Positions 1-12,187 of a stretch of DNA of 64,000 nt are shown here, piece after piece (the stretch's first letter is position 1; the number at the start of each line of letters is the position of its first letter). The notes beneath the pieces are model-generated. The model ran no database searches. It was not told where the DNA came from and was given only the letters and a program-made list of their open reading frames with translations. The stretch is from Rhodocollybia butyracea (Eukaryota; Basidiomycota; Agaricomycetes; Agaricales; Omphalotaceae). The translations under genes were made by a program, and so were the position numbers. The stretch covers positions 1-64,000 of the forward strand of contig JADNRY010000187.1 of the NCBI GenBank assembly GCA_015501585.1, written 5' to 3'.

Positions 1-140
1 CGACAGCCTCTTCGGCTCCAGCCCACATATATTTTGCTGATGCCTCTTGAACTTCTAGAGACTAGTATACCTCTGGATGCAGTGACTATCATGAATAGAG
101 AATGCGATACTTAAGGGACAAGCGGAGTCTCTGGCAACCC

Positions 141-1047
141 ATGTTTCTTATCACCACCATTTTCATCAGGACATTCCTGGAGGTTCTGGTTTACGGTGAG
201 TTTTTCCTCGTTGTAAATGACTTAGCAACTCTCACATCCTCCCTTGATTGTCTAGGTGTTTACGTGGCGACTTTCATCAGACATGTCCAAATTCTAGTAC
301 TACGCCAGGAAAAGCTGCCCTCAAAACGTTCATCTATCTTTCAACCGCAACTTTACTTCTCTTTGTGATTGTGACTGTAGTAAGTATGCAATTAGGACAT
401 TTCAAAAAATGACCGCTGATGGAGTCCTTGTGCACGCTGCAGACCATAATAGTTGATCTTATCTTCACCACACACATCTTTAAAAAACCCACCGAGCCTA
501 TTGATTTCTCTGGGTATGCCAAAAAGCTCAAGATCAACATTGGATGTCGTTCATTTGCTGTAGTAGTTTCAGATGCTTTTTTGGTACGCCGCTGACTTGT
601 AGTTCCTTGACCACGCTGCATAGATACTCAATCCGATGCAGCTTTATCGCTCATATATCCTCTACAACTCTCGTCTTCGCGTTGTGGCCCTCCCTTTACT
701 GGTGTTTGTGCTCAAATGCGGTACTATGTCCATTTGCTATGTTTGACACTCTACTCAAATCCATTGGAAGGTATTGGAATATGGAGCTTGATTTCCCTCT
801 CTCAAAAAAATAACGCGGACCCCTGGACTCATCATTCACAAAAATTGACTCTTGCTCAAGTTATCTTCGGCTTTGTTTCAGGTACCATGAATGTGATATG
901 TACCAGTAATGGCATTTTTCCATTTCTTCGAAGAGCATGATGACTTACTAGAAGAGTCAAAAGGTCTTATTATTACCTGTTTGTGGCGCTCCCACCGTCG
1001 ACTGTTGGCGGCAGGAGTACTACTCGATCCGCAGTTGGCACTGAGCG
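141..1047 (+). pseudogene. 7TM-family protein copy 1, 5' part, split by a transposon
   Basis: This is the 5' portion of the repeated seven-transmembrane gene family of this window; the rest resumes at 23255. The ATG at 141 starts the conserved first membrane segment (MFLITTIF then FLEVLVYG), and a GTGAG...CTAG intron follows as in the other copies. The exon reading VYVATFIRHV carries a one-base deletion around 320 relative to intact copies: LPSKR is read where the others read LPPKTF. Later exons (FVSGTMNV, then CLWRSHRRLL) are recognisable. The coding sequence is broken at 1047 by the large transposon. The family resembles a very large group of roughly 320-residue Agaricomycete membrane proteins of unknown function. 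The copy is dead twice over, by frameshift and by insertion. Confidence 0.8.
1038..1047. repeat. target-site duplication, left copy
   Basis: GCACTGAGCG lies directly outside the left transposon end. The identical 10 bases recur at 23245-23254. Confidence 0.85.
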
Positions 1048-1105
1048 GGGCTAGGTGATTTTGCCGTGCAGCCGGTGCGTGGTGCGTGCGGTGCGTGCAT
1101 ATGTA
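1048..1105 (+). repeat. left terminal inverted repeat of the large transposon
   Basis: The end begins GGGCTAGGTG and continues ATTTTGCCGTGCA, then GTGCGTG-rich DNA. From ATTTTGCC onward about 30 bases match the inverted right end with one mismatch; the outermost 9-10 bases match poorly. Confidence 0.75.
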
Positions 1106-1255
1106 TATTACGAAGTCAGTTTTGATTATAAAGTCAGTACTACCGCTGTAATTTCTATCAGTTTCTGGCAATCGTTACATATGTATATTATGAAGTCATT
1201 TTTGGCTATGAACTTAGCCAATAGCGCTGTATTTGTACCAGTTTTCGGCCATTGT
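1097..1255. repeat. direct repeat, two units of about 80 bp
   Basis: Two diverged tandem units each begin with CATATGTATATTA, continue through GAAGTCA, and end with a CAGTTTCTGGC / CAGTTTTCGGC block. They lie just inside the left terminus. No coding potential is apparent. Confidence 0.6.
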
Positions 1256-1365
1256 CAAGCTCCCAACGAAGTCTGTTACTGTAATTTTACACAAATTCTA
1301 CATAATAGTACGTTTTGGATAGATTGTGAATAGAAAATTAGCAATCTCATTACACGCATCTCGTA

Positions 1366-1525
1366 CACTGGCACACACCCGCATCACTGACACGCACCAG
1401 GCACGCACTCCCGCACCACCGGCACGCACCCCGCATCAGTTTGTGGGGTGCGTGCAAGGTGCGTGCAAGGGTGCGTGCCACTAATGTCAGGTGCGTGACT
1501 CGGTGCGTGCAGTGAGCGACTTATC
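1366..1525. repeat. subterminal CACGCAC / GTGCGTG array
   Basis: The left half is made of CACGCAC-type heptamers and the right half of GTGCGTG-type heptamers, around a centre near 1440. The whole could fold into an imperfect long hairpin. The same heptamer is found in the terminal repeats and in the array at the right end, which suggests subterminal transposase-binding repeats. Confidence 0.6.
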
Positions 1526-1583
1526 AGGGACCGAATTTTTGCCATCGGGAGCCGGTCAACACGTCTCATTTAAGATTTATTTA

Positions 1584-2684
1584 ATGCGGTTACTGGGCAC
1601 AATCGACCCAGCGGGCGTGAAAAATTATTCGGTTTTCCTTCAGTCCAGCATCTCGATTCTCTTCTATGCAAATGTATTCTGGCCCGCCTCCATGGCTAGG
1701 CACTCGAGTCAAAGTCATATCTGGCCATTATAAGTCACATTGGGGAATAGTGAGGGATGTAAACCGCTGGGTGGCCAGTGTCAGTGGTTTGCATCTCACA
1801 TTAGAGATAATGGCATGGACGTCTCAAGGAGTCAACCCACAGGTCAGAGTTGACTATGATTATGTCCGGGAACCACAGTTTGTGAACACTTCTAATTTTA
1901 TATATGCTACTTACTGGTTTTTGCTCAGAAATTGGAGAACCCTCATTGAAATTGCACCTTTACAACCCTCACAAATGTTCTATCAGCTCCGACCTGATTA
2001 TATTCCACGGTCGTTCAGCAGTTCATACATTCCTCAGCCACAGCCTGTACAAACCTTTACTAGAACTCCCCCACCATCTCCTAATGCAAGTCGTGATGGT
2101 ATGGAACTGTGGTGGGAACCAGTCAATGACGAAGTATACAGATTTTTATTCCAAGTGGAAAAATTATGCTGACTCTCAAGTATTAGCCTGTGCACACTGT
2201 GCAGCAAGCAGAATGAACACATTGGATCCTAAATCCTGCATTCAATAACAAAGAGTTGAAACTCACAATTCATCACAGTCACCCGAAAGGTAGAAGAGGA
2301 GGTACTACATGGATACGCGTCAGTGAAGGTATTATTACTATTCAAAAACAGGGGAGGAACCGGGAATATCTAGATCCTGGGATGGTTTTGAGGCCAACGA
2401 TTTCACCCCCTGCAAATACAGGACATGCGCTTTTAGCTGTAATTGATGGCCCTCTGGCTGGTCAATTTGCCCGTAGGGTTGGTTCAACATGGCTCCATGG
2501 TGAGCAGAAGATTTTGATAGCATGTGTTGAAAATGCAGGAACAGTGCAAGAGTCAATTCTTCACAGTACTCATACAGTATCCCGTAATGAGGTTGTATTT
2601 GTGAAAGAGGGGAAAGGTATGAGCCAGTATGGCTTCAGATTAGCATCACAACTCGATAAGGAGTTAAAGCATTTATGTCAGTAG
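1584..2684 (+). CDS. KOW-domain protein of the transposon (probably frameshifted)
   Basis: This is the first gene inside the left end. The KOW-like core is read at about 1690-1860: GTRVKVISGHYKSHWGIVRD followed by a beta-rich stretch ending VRVDYDYV. KOW modules bind RNA or ribosomal/transcription partners in other proteins. An intron at about 1874-1928 (GTTTGTG...CTCAG) joins the core to a proline-rich linker. A last segment (2256-2684) holds IDGPLAGQFARRV and ends at a stop at 2684. The stretch upstream of the core (VKNYSVFLQSSI) is in another frame, implying a one-base lesion near 1670. The start chosen is the first ATG of that upstream frame and is uncertain. Similar KOW-bearing proteins occur as unnamed mushroom proteins; their role in a transposon is unknown. 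Confidence 0.5.
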
Positions 2685-2723
2685 TTATAAGGTCTTGATG
2701 TATACAGTTTTATTGCTTTTTGA

Positions 2724-5700
2724 TCATAACCCGGTCCAGGCTATATGCACCAAGTCACGACAACCATACACTAAATAGAGGGAAAAAATACTAACCTGAA
2801 TTTCTGACTCACTACCTTCCCGCTCATTTCCGTTCCTTTCTGGTGCAGATAGACCATATGGATACCAGTTATCTTCATGCATTCCAGCATCTAAGCCCCA
2901 CTGCTCATTACCTGACACTCCTGCTTGGGCAGACCAGTCAAACATTGCCCGATCCAGATGAATCATAGCCTCGTAGTCTACGTCAATTGGATCTATCTGG
3001 AACTTGCCATCTAGAGAGAGGCCAGTGTATTTATCAAGACGACTCCATGCCATATTGATGAGGAACTCCTCAAGTTGTGCTTTGTTGGTGCTATCTGGAC
3101 AGTTGTCCATTGCAAGGAATTCAGCCTGATATCTGTGTGCAACAAGGAGAGTTCGTGAATGAGCAAGAGGGAGATCCCAAGTTGCAGGGTTTGATGTATG
3201 TTCTAGGTTGACAAACTCATGAAAGAAGCTGCGGATTCGGGCATCATCATCCCGGTAATACCACCACAGAAGAATGGAATTTTAGGTGAACCTGGAGTCT
3301 GTGAGTTGAACCAGGCAAGCACAGGTATGAGATTTGGATTGGAAATATGGATGGAAGATTGGAATAGGTCCACAAGTGTTTGGATGTGAGGCTGAAGCAC
3401 CCGACGAATCTCGGAGTTATGTGGCAGTGAGGAAGGGTTTGTCCAAAATTCATCTTCCTTTTCATGAACTGTATGGGTCGGTCATATTTGCCCAGCTGTG
3501 AATGATTATATTTAGACAGTGTTAACTTTAGTTGGCACCTGAATACTCACCCGAATTAAGTGCCGCTCAGCTGTGTTGCCATAGAGTGCATCAACAATGC
3601 GTGAAAATGGAATGAGAGTGTGTGTTGTATTAGCAAGTGAGTCATGGATTCCTCGCCACATGCGGACTGTGGCAGTTTTTCGCTTCTCATCTTGTGCTAG
3701 AATACGCCCTGGGTAATAGAATTTATCATTGGCTTTGACTTGCACAAGTGCAGCCCTGCCAGGGCTAGATCTAGAATAAGTAAAGACTCAACATATTTAG
3801 ATTTAACTTACAAAAGGCGTGTGAATGTGGTTGCAATAGTATTACCCTTTCGCCCAGACTTCCGGAGCTGAAGTGCAGGAATATGACCAGGTACAATTAA
3901 AGGAGGGGAGCAAATATGACAAGTGAACTTTCCTGGGACGTGTCGAGTTTGGCAATGTGTAAGGCATGCTAAGTGAGTATACCTCCCGCATTCATTACAA
4001 CAGACAATTTCCTGTATAACACCTTCACGGTGGCCATCTGACTCCACTCCACAGCGGCACAGGACATGAGCCGGATCAGAAGGACCTGGAGAGCTAGATA
4101 AATTCCCATCAATCTCCATAGCCTGATCTATGTTATCAGCGTTGGGTCCCATATCTTCTAAATCCAAGTCCAAGTCCAGGTTGAATTCAACTCTGGAGTA
4201 CTCCTGTGTATGGGCGCTATGCCATGTGGCCGTTTCAGCTGCATCCATTTGCCGGAATATAGCATTAGTGTAGGGCAGGATGTTATTTGGAGTAGTAATG
4301 GAAAGATCAACATGGAGAGTGGAGAGAACTAGTGGGTTTTGAAGAATGGAGTATCTTTCCTGTGCTGCAGTTCCACCTCGGAGATGATAGATTACTGCAT
4401 ATGAAGTATATCCAGATGGGAGCCCAGTAGGCTGAAAACCAGCTAGAAAGCAGTCTACAGAAGCACTCTTCTCAAACTGACTGTAGCCACAATTCTGCAT
4501 TCCATCATATGTGAAGACTGCAAGTCGGTGGCCAGATGCCGATGGAAGTACACAACGGGTGATGAAGTGATTGGCGGTCTCGCTGTGAAACACTCGAGCT
4601 GTAATATCATAAACCACCCCATTTTTGGTTCCTTCATGGATTGTCAAGGGATAGATGTGCCGTGGGAAATCCCATTGACCTGAGAGTGAATACATGTTGG
4701 GCTCAAGGGTAAGGACAACTGGGAGAGAAACAAGATATTCCATAGTAGCAGAGGTACCCTTGCAGTACTGTTCCCCTTCACTAGGATTTTTGCGATAACA
4801 AGCAGGTTGAGAAGTGCCTTTTGCAACTGTCTTGACAGTAGTCAGAGATTTGAACCATTTAGTGATGCTGCCTTCAAATTCTGCATAGAGATGAGGGGAA
4901 GGGGCCTGGTACACCGCTGAAAGAGTGTGCAAACGTTCAACACGAACATGCTGGATCACAGACTGTGATTGGCATATCCACACCCTAAGAAGCCTTCCTG
5001 AAAAATAACTCCTACATCTGTCATTTGTTGGAAAATCATGTCCAGGAGCAACAATTGATGCAAACCAAGCCTATAGATATAGAAAGGGCTGGTCAACAAA
5101 ACCCAATGGCTTGCCTAGATCACAGAGTAAAGTGCTTACAAAACGGGTTGTGTAGTGTCAATTGGTCCTAAATTTGTCACCATTTTAGTGGTGAACAGAA
5201 ATTGGCGGAAACTATCACGCAAGTTATTGAGCTCCAGAGAGTTAGTCTTGGAAGTGGAAGGGGGAAATTCAGTGATTGGACACAGCCTACAAGCCTGCAG
5301 GCAGAGATAGAGATAGGGCTTGGAAAGGACTGGTTCTCAAACTCAAATAGAGCTTCAAACTCGGTCCAAGACCAATAGTTGAGCACACAATACAATGCCT
5401 CTAGACTTGAGTCCAGCCAGCATGAGTTCTGACTCCAGGGATAGCTCGGAATCTCAATGTGGATTTTTGTGTCAAAAACCTCGAGATTATGCTCCCGATT
5501 GATGTGCTTTGAAGGGACATATTCTCAAAGTGTTTCTGGGTAGCTTTTTTCTCTTGGTCCACAGTAGGAGCTTTGGTTGGAGATTTATTAGGAGAGTTAG
5601 ACCTGGATGATCTGATAGAATCTGAGTCTGAGGATACAACCTTGTGGCGGCAACAACGTTTTGGGGGAGGGGGGTGATCAGAGTCATCAGAATTATATTT

Positions 5701-7965
5701 AGTGTCGGGTTCTGGACGTTTTGGGGGCAGAGGGTGATCAGAGTTAAGTTTGGTGTCTAGATTCTGATTTTTGGAAGCCAACTTTCTGTGGTGGCAAAAA
5801 GCACGAAGATCATCTGGTGCCCTCCCTTCATGACGGCCTCCATTACCTTTCCGAGAAGGGTGCCCAGGTTTCCGACTAGCTTTAGTCCGTCCATGAATCT
5901 TGACTTGCTCATTCCGATATGCTAGTGCAGATTGCTTTGAGTAATGATTTGGTATGCCAACTGTTAACATGCATGATTATTTCTCAGAAAAGTTATGAAG
6001 GAAAAAACATACTCCGGGAATTGTCCCACATCCCGTGGTGATACTTCTCAACTTGAAGAAGGCCATCAAGCCCTGGTATCAGGTCATGGAACTGCCCAAC
6101 CAATTTATAGATCTTTGCATGCATAGACTCCTCTGGATTAGTAGTACTTGGTAGAAGAGCAACTCGTTCTGCCGACATAACACGCTGAGAAGAGAAGATC
6201 ATCTGTGCGATCTCTGGGCGAGTCCACCATGTGAGCCAGGGTGTGATTTTCCAGTGATTCTACATGTAGGAGACTTTTTCTAAATATTCTTCTAGCTCTT
6301 CAATGTGCATAAGTGCGCATGCACATTTGATGAAATCAGTGCGGGTTTCTGGAGAAATGATTCCAGCTGAACGGCTAACTCGTTCAACTGATTTGAGGTA
6401 GTGATATTCGCAACCACGCAGCAGAGCAGTAGCTGCGGTTTCAAGTTCCTCTCTTGTGCGCAGATCATCCTCACACTGTAGCCAAAAATCAACATATGCA
6501 AGTATAAATCCGGCTCGTTGTGGATCACTAAAATCAACAACCTAAAGAATAGTATCCAGTGAGATATTCAGTGATTCATTTTTTGAATAAAATTTTTACC
6601 CACCATTTCAAACATGGTATCAACAATCTTTTTCTTTTTGCTGGCAGCAGCTTCAGCCATGCTTTCAAAAACACCCTTGAAGTGATAACGGTAATGTTCC
6701 GCAGATGTTCCATCAGAGTATGTGAAGAGGCCAGGAACCCAGAACTGAAGTTCCTCAGAGAAGACAGAAGTGATGACAAGAACCAGTGATGATTCTGCGC
6801 AAGGAATGAATGACCGCCTTGAACCTTTGATTTGACATGACGGCGGCGATGAGCAACATATGCTGGATTGCGACCTGCTGCACCAATATCTGCTGCTCCC
6901 AATCCATAACCACTCAGAGTCTTTGGTCCAATCATGAGTGCTGCTGGACCAAGTGTAGGATGTGAATTAAAGAGTGCATCAAACTGTTCATCCTCCTGTT
7001 TACTGAAGTGGATAGCATGTGGAATGCGAGTGTGATTATGTGCACTACCGTTGACATACCGATATCTGGCGGTAGATTCATCATCGCCAAGCTGACCCCA
7101 GCTGACCAGGTAAGATTGGGAGGAACAAGTGATATGCTCGAGCGAGGAACCGCACTTGCAGCTTTCCACTAACTGATGCTGTCGAACTGCTTCAGACTTT
7201 GTGCGGGGGCGAGTGATGATGCTGCATTCTGGATTTACACAGCAAATGACACCAAGACAAGCTTTTGAACTGATCTTCCCACCGGACGGATCAGTAGAAT
7301 TTCTACTCCCTTTACGATCACCGCCGTTGTTTCTTGTAGCCCAATGTACTTGGAGATCCTTGGTGTGTTTGTACTGATCATAAGTTAGATCTAGTGCAAA
7401 AGGGCCTGATGGCCACCCATCCCATCCTGATGCAAGATTTTCCAAAGAGGTAAACTCCACTCCAAAATCAGAGAGATTGCAGAGTTCAGCTCTGGGCTGG
7501 GAGCTCAGTGGAGTATATACAGTGATTGGTGCTGGATCACTAAGATCAAATGGTACCCACTTGGAGAAATCATGAGGTTGGGAAGGTGGATAGGAAGAAG
7601 GAGGGGGAGGTTGTGTTTTCTGAATGAACTGAGAGGCATAAGGCAGACCTGGAACAGGGACAAAGTTGCCATGTAGGTCACAAGTGTAAAGACTGTGAGA
7701 TGGTAGTGGTTGGATTCTAGGACAGTTGGACTTTTCAGAGAGGTTTGTTTTGCTTCAGTGTAGCCAACAATGACACCTAACTAGGAGTAAGTAAAACAAC
7801 TAGACTGAAGGAAGGACGTGCATTTACCATTCCTGTAGATTGGGAGTATGTTCAGTAGACCCCCAGTGTCATGAGGATGTTTTTTGCCGTTGGATTTTGG
7901 ATCTTCATCATCACTTGAATCCGCAAACAAAGATACCACAGTATTGAAGCCATGTCTGAATGCCT
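2724..7965 (-). CDS. MULE-like transposase fused to USP-like peptidase, PHD and Tudor-like domains
   Basis: This is a multi-exon gene occupying over 5 kb. In order from the N-terminus it has: an acidic leader; a GCM/WRKY-like zinc module (cysteines at about 7225-7260, then HNH at about 7030); a DDE-type core (SDGTSAEHY at about 6690; VVDFSDPQRAGF at about 6510-6545; GCEYHY; STTNPEESMH at about 6120-6145, probable catalytic Glu); and a basic linker with PGHPSRK and DSD-rich stretches. Then comes a cysteine box, QNSCWLDSSLEALYC (5430-5385, Cys at 5422-5420). It is matched by a His box, NHF at 4569, with FTYDGM at 4515-4498, like USP-type peptidases. A C4HC3 PHD finger spans 4060-3910 and a Tudor-like segment (YYPGRILA) lies at about 3745-3640. 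The frame leading into the Cys box seems shifted near 5515 and no clean start was found, so this copy may be defective. Confidence 0.65.
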
Positions 7966-9033
7966 TTTTTGTACGACGCTATTGTGCATCGTTTGTTAAA
8001 AAAACACTAACTACAGTTATTCACCGAGACTTACAAACCAACCCATAGTTTAACTTATGATTATACTTAAGGTTAGAATCGAGGAGGCGGGTCGGAAAGC
8101 TGCTCGGGCATTTCACGTCGACTTTATACAAAATTCAAAACCCATCAATTTCTTTTGCAAATTCGATGCAGCGACACGGCGCACAAATGTGTCGCCAACT
8201 TTTTTACTACATTCTAATCGATGCTTCGTTGAAGAACTTATGAAACGCTATCCTATGTAAAAACTACAGGTATAATTTAAAATAAAGAGTGAGATACTTA
8301 CTCACATGTCGGCCAAAGATGTTTGGACATCCTACGCAACGGCCCTGTCAATCCCGTGCGCCATCACGCACTGGCTGTGCACGATCCGGTCAACACACAC
8401 GGAGGCCGGGTTTGATGGGTCTCATTTCGATCCAGGAACATGATGTAAGTTGTCACCAATGAGTCAGTCGTTACATTACATCATTAGTCTATCGGACTGG
8501 ACCCGGGCCAGGAATCGGCACACTATAATAAATAAATCTTTGTTTCATTTTGGGCGAATTTTTGTCACCATATGTGACCATTTTAAGAACTGTACTTCCC
8601 TGCCCAGTAGTTATTCATCCCTGCTTCATGTCTCGGGTTAATGGTTGAACAACTGGCTATCTCTTGTCCATCCCTGCTTCATCTTTTGGTCTAATGGCAA
8701 AACCTCATGGTCAGCACTTCAAAAATCCCCTGGAAGTCGGCGAAACTGGAAAAATGAGCTCTTGGCCCTCATGAAGGTGGAGTTCGTAGCCTCAAGTCCG
8801 GTTTCAGGTAGTCATTTATTGGTCAATCGGATAATGCTTGTTACTTGTTATCTGCTTGGTATCTAGTCTCTGTCGTCAGTTTTAGTAAGTTTATTATATT
8901 ACCTTCCGATAATCGTAAGTGTCTATCCTTGGCTTCCCAAAACTCGCCTGAAGACTAAGTACCTACAGTGATACCCCTCACTTATACCTGTCGTATAGTT
9001 TCTGCAATCTATTATTTCCCCCCAGCTCTCGCA
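7966..9033. other. divergent intergenic region between two transposase genes
   Basis: This stretch of about 1 kb separates the minus-strand fusion gene from the plus-strand transposase and probably holds promoters for both. Small open frames at 8057-8260 and 8450-8866 show no recognisable motif. No repeat or RNA gene was identified. Confidence 0.4.
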
Positions 9034-12000
9034 ATGCCTATGTTACCATTGGCCGAACTCTTAAATCCTGCACCAGAAGTCGAGCCACAGAGCTCTTCCT
9101 TATGCGAAACTGCTTCCTACAAGATTGAAACTAATGTGACTGTCACCCAGAAGTGTACAGTTGTTCGCCTCTATACCTACAAAGCTGGGACTACAATCAA
9201 GTATCCCAAAACCACAGAACAGGGATCTGTAGGTCATCTTTTTGAGCTGGATCCTGAGGACTGGGTCAACCCGAGTCAAGCCTTTGCATATTCACAAGGA
9301 GAACCAAAAGGATTTTTGAGGAATCGATTCTGTTGTATATTGCTTGACGATCAAGGCGAATCTGTACCTTGTTATGTACGGCACTCGACATGTATGTACT
9401 GTATCTTAAAGTCTTTGTATTGATTTTTTTTGACTCGTGAAATTGCAACAGGCCAGGGATGTAAAGCCTGCTCTTTTGCAGATAAAAACCTGGTGTCAGT
9501 GGGCCATACTACAGCGAATTGCAGTGACTTGGCTAATCAGCTTAAGCAATACTCTCAACATCGGCAGCTCGAATTGCCAACTTCAGGCTCAGTTACAAAG
9601 GACCTATTTGAAAAAACCCTCGCTTTGTGGAATGCATTCCAGAATGTTGGATGCTCGGCTCCTCTGAATGAGGACACACTCTATCTTGGGGAAGAACTTG
9701 AAGCCAGAAAAGTTCAGCTAGCTATTGACCATGATATTCGACGAGGACATACTCCTAAGCCAACCTGTCAGGGTCGAGTCATCTTGGATTACGATTCGAA
9801 GGGCACACCATATGTCCAGTAAGCTCGCCTTTTAGAACAGGTTGAATATCAGTACTTACCTAGTCCTCCCAGCTGCGAGCATTATAGGTCTGCAACTTCG
9901 CACGATCACCTGGTGAATTATGATATTAGTTCTGGTTTATATGACTTCGAGTATCTGAGAGCACTCTTCACAAATGATACTGAGGAGCTCGAGCTTATTG
10001 AGGATGGAGCTCAGGATAATGGGTATGGCCCTCTTGCTTTATGCTCGACTATCACAAATGCCTCCTCTCAACATGTTAGTTGTCATAAGTTGGCTCTTTC
10101 GTACTGTTTTCTTACTTTCAACTAACTTACATTTAGCTGCATTACATCGCAACAGCTCTGGACAGCTCGTGAAAGCCAAACTGGATCGCATCGAATGTAC
10201 TAGTCGCATTCGGGTGTTCGAACCACATGAGGAGTATCGTAAAGTCTGTCCTAAAATCCTGGTTGTCTGCACAGGCATGCACACTCACCCAATTCCCTTC
10301 CGACCAAAACACCCCAGGCCTGCGAAGAGAAATTTTAGCATTACTTCAGAGTCTTGGCCAGGATTTACCTGATATCACACCTCGTTGGTTCATCCGACAT
10401 CCCACAACCTGTGCTTATATTCGTGACCAGCTCCTAGTATGCAAAATCCAATGTTAAGTGATCTGCATATATCGCTTGCAAACCAAGATCACCTTCGAGC
10501 CTATATCACCCAGGCTCAGGAGATATCATTTCCCTATGGAACAGGCTGGGCAGGTATGTGATTATTTTGAGCCTGTTATGGAGAGTCAATGTTTCACTGC
10601 CCTGAAGGTGTTATATATGCGAAACAACTGCAGGACAGTAATGTTCCTGTATCCCAGCATTACATTTGGTTGATCAAGGAATATGAACTGGAGGATGATG
10701 AGCTCGATCTGGACTCGAGTAAGATATTCCGAATGATAGTATGCATGACTCCACTGGCAAGCCAGAGGCTTGTTCGGGCCAGTACCTGCAAAGCGATATT
10801 AGCTTCAAACGTGTCATTGGTTTCGAAGAATTTGGACTTGGGGGTCTTGACTCAAACTCAAGAACTAGTCAGCTATCTTTTTCCTCTGCATATCTCTGGC
10901 TAATTTCTACGATATAGGTATTGTTTACTGTCGGGTCTATGTCAATAGGCAAACTGCAGTAGCACATCATCGCATTTTTTCCGTGATTGATGATATTGTT
11001 TTTGCTGATACTGGGACTTGTCTTAAATGGCGACACCTGCATGGCATGGATCTTAACGACTTCTGTGGTATCCTACACTTTGCAGGCGATCAGCATGGTG
11101 GACAAGCGAAAGGTATATCTGGTTTCCATACTATATTCACCCTTACTGGATGTACTTCACAGGTCTTGGGCTTCATCTTTTAGCTCGATCAAAAGAAACT
11201 CCAGAAAAGTATGACTTACACAAACCTCGTCGTCTCCTTTCATCTCTCTTGGTGTACAAACACCTTCATCGTGTTTTTAGGCTCTGCGATGCCCACTTTA
11301 AACGTAACATCACAAAATGTAAAGTACCAGATGAAGTAAAGCAGAAGATGCAATCGCTTTCCTGTATCAGTCATCCTAACTTTGAACAAACAGTCCAGGA
11401 GATCAGATCCGAAGGTGGCAAAGCTGGAGTGGGTCAGTTGCTTCTGTAAACCTCCTCTTTTTGTTCGCTAATATTTCTTGTTAGACTGGGTTAGTGACAA
11501 GTATCGCAGCCACTTTGCTTTTGAGGCAATCTGCTGGGAGAAAAGCTTCATCCCTGCTGCAATATGGCAAGTCGGCGATTCAACAATGAATATCATTGAA
11601 GGCCTTCATGCCAATATTAACCTTGAGGGTGTATTGTGTACTCTACTGGGCGGTCTTCAAAAAGGGCAGCATTACAATAATATGAAGTATAAAATGATTG
11701 AGGCATGTGTTCATTAACTGCGGTTTAATTTTGTCAATGCTTAATGTATTTTTCAGGCCTACAAACTGACAGGTGTTACTCCATCATATAATCCCCAGCA
11801 TCTGTCTTATTCTGCAACTCAAAATTTCAAACGAAAAAGTGTGCTTTCTATTACCCAGATATCTATAACTGGCTGATCGAGCTCTAAAGGTCTTTCACGA
11901 CACAAAAGTTTATTATCGCAGGACAGTCAGATCATGAAAAGGTCACAAAAGCTGCGAAAAAACTGCAAACCGGATCGATATCATCAATTCTCGCCTTGTA

Positions 12001-12099
12001 CAGGAAGTTGCTTCAGGAGGAGAAACATCACAGGCTGCTCAAAAGGCAGCAGTTGCTAGAGCCAAGGCTCAGGATGCCTATAACAAGGTTTTAGAGTAA
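9034..12099 (+). CDS. second MULE-like transposase with zinc module
   Basis: This multi-exon gene is divergent from the fusion gene. The N-terminal domain reads GTTIKYPKT ... GHLFELDPEDW ... AFAYSQGEP. An intron (9394-9450) joins two exons to give a CQGCKAC cysteine cluster. A zinc module, CPKILVVCTGMHTHPIP, follows at 10248-10298 (C...C...HxH, as in WRKY/GCM-type MULE fingers). The DDE-like core shows a probable first Asp in DISFKRV (about 10790-10810), then FAGDQHGGQAKG (about 11070-11110), FRLCDAHFKRN (CxxH, about 11275) and STMNIIEGLH (about 11580-11610, probable Glu). A coiled-coil-like tail ends at the stop at 12099. A one-base shift near 10300 separates HPIPFRPK from LRREILALLQ, so this copy may be inactive. 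The start at 9034 was chosen for the acidic, domain-continuous frame; 8968 is also possible. Confidence 0.65.
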
Positions 12100-12187
12100 C
12101 ATGTGAGACTTACTGCGACCAAAGGGACAGGAAAATTCAATATTGTATCATCGCATATGTAGTGACTAAAAAGTAAAGCGATATTTA

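Noticed and set aside
2724..12099. Assignment of the transposases to the KDZ (Kyakuja/Dileera/Zisupton) group
   Set aside because: KDZ elements are common in mushrooms, but the motifs seen (TTNPEESMH, DFSDPQRAGF, GDQHGGQAKG, CxxH) and the 10-bp duplication fit MULE-like enzymes better. No CxC cysteine clusters of KDZ type were found.
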